DNA of 64,000 bases from Streptomyces typhae (GTDB lineage Bacteria > Actinomycetota > Actinomycetes > Streptomycetales > Streptomycetaceae): NCBI RefSeq assembly GCF_009755605.1, contig NZ_WPNZ01000007.1, forward strand, positions 124,001 through 188,000. The letters are read 5' to 3'. The notes beneath the pieces are model-generated. The model worked only from the letters and a program-made list of their open reading frames with translations, had not been told where the DNA came from and searched no databases. Within the stretch, counting starts at the first letter, position 1; every line of letters begins with the position of its first letter. A program made the translations under genes and the position numbers. Shown here in pieces: positions 61,844-64,000 of this stretch.

Positions 61844-62449
61844 TCAGACGCCGAGGGCGGGGAGAAGCACGGCGTCGATGTAGGAAGCGAGGAACGCGCC
61901 GTCGACCGGGCGGTCCTCGATGAGGTCGCGGGCGGCGAAGCCGCCGATCAGGACGTGGACGGCGTACTGCAACGCCGGGTTGTCCGCGGCGACCTCACCG
62001 CGTTCCACGGCTCTGCGCAACACGGTGTTCAAGCCGGTGATCTCCGGCTCGATCAGCAGGTTCCGCAGCGCCTCGTGCAGGTCGGGGTTCTCGTGGACGG
62101 CGTGGAGCAGACCCCGCATCAGCGCGGCGTCCCGCTGCATCTGGCAGTCGTCCGAGCGGATGACCATCTGGTGCAGGTCCCCGCGCAGGGACCCGGTGTC
62201 GATGTCGTCCAGGGACACCGGCTTGTTGTGTCTGAGGGCCCGCGCGACCAGCTCCGGCTTGCTGCCCCACTGGCGGTAGAGCGTGGCCTTGCTGGACCGC
62301 GTACGGGTGGCCACCGCGTCCATCGTGAGGCCGTCGTACCCGACCTCGCGGAGCAGGTCGAGAACGGCCTCGTACAGCTCGGCCGCGCGCTCGGGGGTGA
62401 TACGGCTCCGCCGTGCCGACACCGTCGTGCCGGCCACCGTCTCGGCCAT
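61844..62449 (-). CDS. TetR-family repressor of the MMPL exporter, 201 aa
   Basis: TetR regulator with DNA-binding region YDGLTMDAVATRTRSSKATLYRQWGSKPELV (about residues 38-68) and a C-terminal dimerisation domain of the TetR_C type (VHENPDLHEALRNLL ... AVHVLIGGFAARDLI). ATG 62449 has GGAGGGAG upstream; the longer open frame to 62791 is a shadow of the protease gene. A perfect palindrome lies 65 bp upstream. Likely an autoregulated repressor-exporter operon. Confidence 0.9.
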   Translation of the reverse strand: MAETVAGTTVSARRSRITPERAAELYEAVLDLLREVGYDGLTMDAVATRTRSSKATLYRQWGSKPELVARALRHNKPVSLDDIDTGSLRGDLHQMVIRSDDCQMQRDAALMRGLLHAVHENPDLHEALRNLLIEPEITGLNTVLRRAVERGEVAADNPALQYAVHVLIGGFAARDLIEDRPVDGAFLASYIDAVLLPALGV

Positions 62450-62513
62450 GTGCCGACTCCCTCCGCGATGGGACCGCTGTTCTGCTCCGTATCGTATGCC
62501 CCGCAATAACGAA

Positions 62514-62528
62514 ACGAAACGGTTTCGT
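62514..62528. promoter_or_regulatory. TetR operator
   Basis: ACGAAAC-G-GTTTCGT, perfect 7-bp arms around one base; an additional ACGAAAC-like half-site overlaps on the left. It is centred about 72 bp upstream of the TetR start, in a locally AT-rich stretch. Confidence 0.7.
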
Positions 62529-62578
62529 ACGTGTCTTGGAACACACCGTTCCGCGCGGCCGCCCGCGGAGTCCGCCTC

Positions 62579-62626
62579 CAGCCCGTCCGGCGCTCGAGGA
62601 CGCGGCGCGGAGCGCCGACAGGGGGA
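62579..62626. repeat. Partial copy of the long inverted-repeat element
   Basis: CAGCCCGTCCGGCG, GAGGACGCGGCGCGGAGCGCCGA matches one inner arm of the elements at 28781 and 54511, but the opposite arm is missing; only the local CGCGGAGCGC-type and GGGGCAAAGCCCC hairpins remain. Confidence 0.6.
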
Positions 62627-62673
62627 AAGGGGCAAAGCCCCATAAGTTGCCACGCCAAGGAGTACGGAAAAGC

Positions 62674-64000
62674 ATGGGGAGGGTGACCCAGGCCTACCTG
62701 CGCTTCCCGCACGTGAGCGGCGACCACCTGTGCTTCGTGACAGAGGACGACCTCTGGGTGGCACCCCTGACCGAGGAGAGCGCGCCCGCACAACGGGCGT
62801 ACCGCCTCACCGCGGACCGCACCAAGCTGGGCCACCCGAGGTTCTCCCCCGACGGCCGCCACATCGCGTACACGAGCTGGCGCAGCCTCGACCCGGAGGT
62901 CCATCTGGCGCCGGTGGACGGCGGGCCCGCGCGGCGCCTGACCTACTGGGGGTCCACCGACACCCGGGTCTGCGGCTGGACGCCGGACGGCGACATCCTC
63001 GCCGTGTCCTCGCACGGCCAGCCGTTCTCGCACTTCTGCTGGGCCTACAGCGTGCCCACCGACGGCTCGCCCGGCGGCAAGCTGCCGTGGGGTCCCGTCC
63101 ACGACATCGCCGTCCTCGACACGGCCGGCGACGGCGGCGCGGCCGAGGGCGAGTGCGACCGCAGGACGCTGCTGCTCACCGGCAAGCCGCCGCACGAACC
63201 GGCCGCCTGGAAGCGGTACCGCGGCGGTGCCACCGGCCGTCTCTGGCTGCACGGCGAGCGGCTGCTCGAAGACCTCGGGGGGCACCTGGACTCCCCGATG
63301 TTCGTGTCCGGGCGCATCGCGTTCCTCTCCGACCACGAGGGCGTCGGCAACCTCTACTCCTGCCGGCACGACGGCACGGACCTGCGGCGCCACACCGACC
63401 ACGACGCCTGCTACGCGCGGCACGCCGCGAGCGACGGCACCCGCGTCGTCTACCAGTGCGCGGGCGAGATCTGGCTGGTGGACGACCTGGCGGCCGACTC
63501 CGTACCGCGCCGCGTCGACATCGAGATCGGCGGTCCGCGGCCGGGCCGCCGCGTCTACCAGGTACCGGCCTCGCGCCACCTCGACGCGCTGTCCGTGGAC
63601 ACCACGGGCCGCGCGAGCGCCGTCGTCGTCCGCGGCAGCCTGTACTGGCTCACCCACCGCGACGGACCCGCCCGCACCGTCGCCGACACCCCGGGCGTAC
63701 GGGTACGGCTCCCGGAGATGCTCGGCACCGGCGGGAAGGTCGCCTACGTCACGGACGCGGAGGGCGAGGACGCCATCGAGATCGCCTGTCTGCCGCGGGC
63801 CAGCGGCACCCGGGAGACGACCCGCCTTGCGGGCGGGCGGCTCGGGCGGGTGCACGAGCTGGTGTCCGACCCGGACGGCGAGCGCCTCGCGGTCGCCTCG
63901 CACGACGGGCGGCTGCTCCTCGTCACGGTGCCGGAGGACGGCGCGGACGGCCTGGACGGCGCGGACGGCCCGGGGGCGCCGGGCGGGGTGCGCACCGTCG
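62674..64000 (+). CDS. Tricorn-type S41 protease, N-terminal beta-propeller part (3' end outside window)
   Basis: The frame runs off the window after about 442 codons. The visible part matches the first propeller of actinobacterial tricorn protease homologues: YLRFPHVSGDHLCFVTEDDLWVAPL, then repeated PRFSPDGRHIAYTS, VDGGPARRLTYWGS and LSDHEGVGNLYSCRHDGTDLRRHTDHD blades. The full protein should continue with a second propeller, PDZ and the C-terminal serine protease core (about 1,060-1,100 residues in total), acting on peptides from the proteasome or Clp in the cytoplasm. ATG 62674 follows AAGGAG at a somewhat long spacing (about 11 nt); GTG 62683 is an alternative. Confidence 0.88.
   Translation, partial: MGRVTQAYLRFPHVSGDHLCFVTEDDLWVAPLTEESAPAQRAYRLTADRTKLGHPRFSPDGRHIAYTSWRSLDPEVHLAPVDGGPARRLTYWGSTDTRVCGWTPDGDILAVSSHGQPFSHFCWAYSVPTDGSPGGKLPWGPVHDIAVLDTAGDGGAAEGECDRRTLLLTGKPPHEPAAWKRYRGGATGRLWLHGERLLEDLGGHLDSPMFVSGRIAFLSDHEGVGNLYSCRHDGTDLRRHTDHDACYARHAASDGTRVVYQCAGEIWLVDDLAADSVPRRVDIEIGGPRPGRRVYQVPASRHLDALSVDTTGRASAVVVRGSLYWLTHRDGPARTVADTPGVRVRLPEMLGTGGKVAYVTDAEGEDAIEIACLPRASGTRETTRLAGGRLGRVHELVSDPDGERLAVASHDGRLLLVTVPEDGADGLDGADGPGAPGGVRTV

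Overview
The window is chromosomal DNA of a Streptomyces-type actinomycete. It is very GC-rich, many genes start with GTG, and the family set is typical of the genus: an SsgA-like sporulation protein, RpfB, protein O-mannosyltransferase, a trans-aconitate methyltransferase with a divergent MarR regulator, and many orphan LuxR/TetR regulators. The gene order (tRNA-Gln, glmU, prs, rplY, pth, ppc, gal genes, rpfB, rsmA, ispE, rsmI, pmt, PBP pair) matches the conserved core of Streptomyces chromosomes as I remember it. I see no prophage, insertion sequence, CRISPR array or plasmid gene.

Layout. 1-7.6 kb: the end of a secreted phospholipase A2 gene, a MacB/FtsX-type ABC exporter pair, a DHA2 drug exporter with a long repetitive tail, and a coiled-coil DivIVA-like protein. 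7.9-13.7 kb: four genes built almost entirely from polymorphic-toxin and immunity domain families. One strand has an Imm35-like/collagen-like/deaminase/SUKH-4 giant and an HNH(WHH)-SUKH fusion. The other strand has a YwqJ-type deaminase followed by a SUKH-3 protein. This is the most unusual locus in the window. 13.7-15.9 kb: an orphan histidine kinase, a frameshifted pseudogene and tRNA-Gln(UUG). 16-20.2 kb: glmU-prs-rplY-pth housekeeping block. 20.2-28.8 kb: ppc, an acyl desaturase with a coupled TetR gene, a 0.7-kb noncoding repeat and G-tract region, tam/tamR, an orphan response regulator and an acetyltransferase.

29-35.3 kb: galK-galE-galT, read divergently from a sodium:solute symporter with a small two-helix partner protein, then a response regulator that has lost its phosphoacceptor aspartate. 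35.6-39.4 kb: twin membrane-anchored beta-propeller proteins. 39.5-47.9 kb: ABC-F, ispE, rsmA (ksgA), rpfB, tatD, a zinc-ribbon protein and rsmI. 48-53.3 kb: protein mannosyltransferase and two tandem penicillin-binding proteins. 53.5-58.9 kb: a 41-codon ORF coupled to an EamA transporter, a serine hydrolase, and an ECF metal transporter preceded by a strong match to the nickel regulator (Nur) box. 59-64 kb: an SsgE-like protein, an MMPL exporter with its TetR regulator and a palindromic operator, and the start of a tricorn-type protease.

Functional threads are envelope building and remodelling (glmU, PBPs, rpfB, pmt, SsgE-like), galactose uptake and Leloir catabolism, isoprenoid and ribosome maturation genes, and export or metal uptake systems. 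Many intergenic regions carry long inverted repeats that probably act as bidirectional terminators. Several genes contain in-frame minisatellites (MFS tail, rsmA tail, SUKH-4 giant). All functions are read from sequence and family knowledge; no database search was run.
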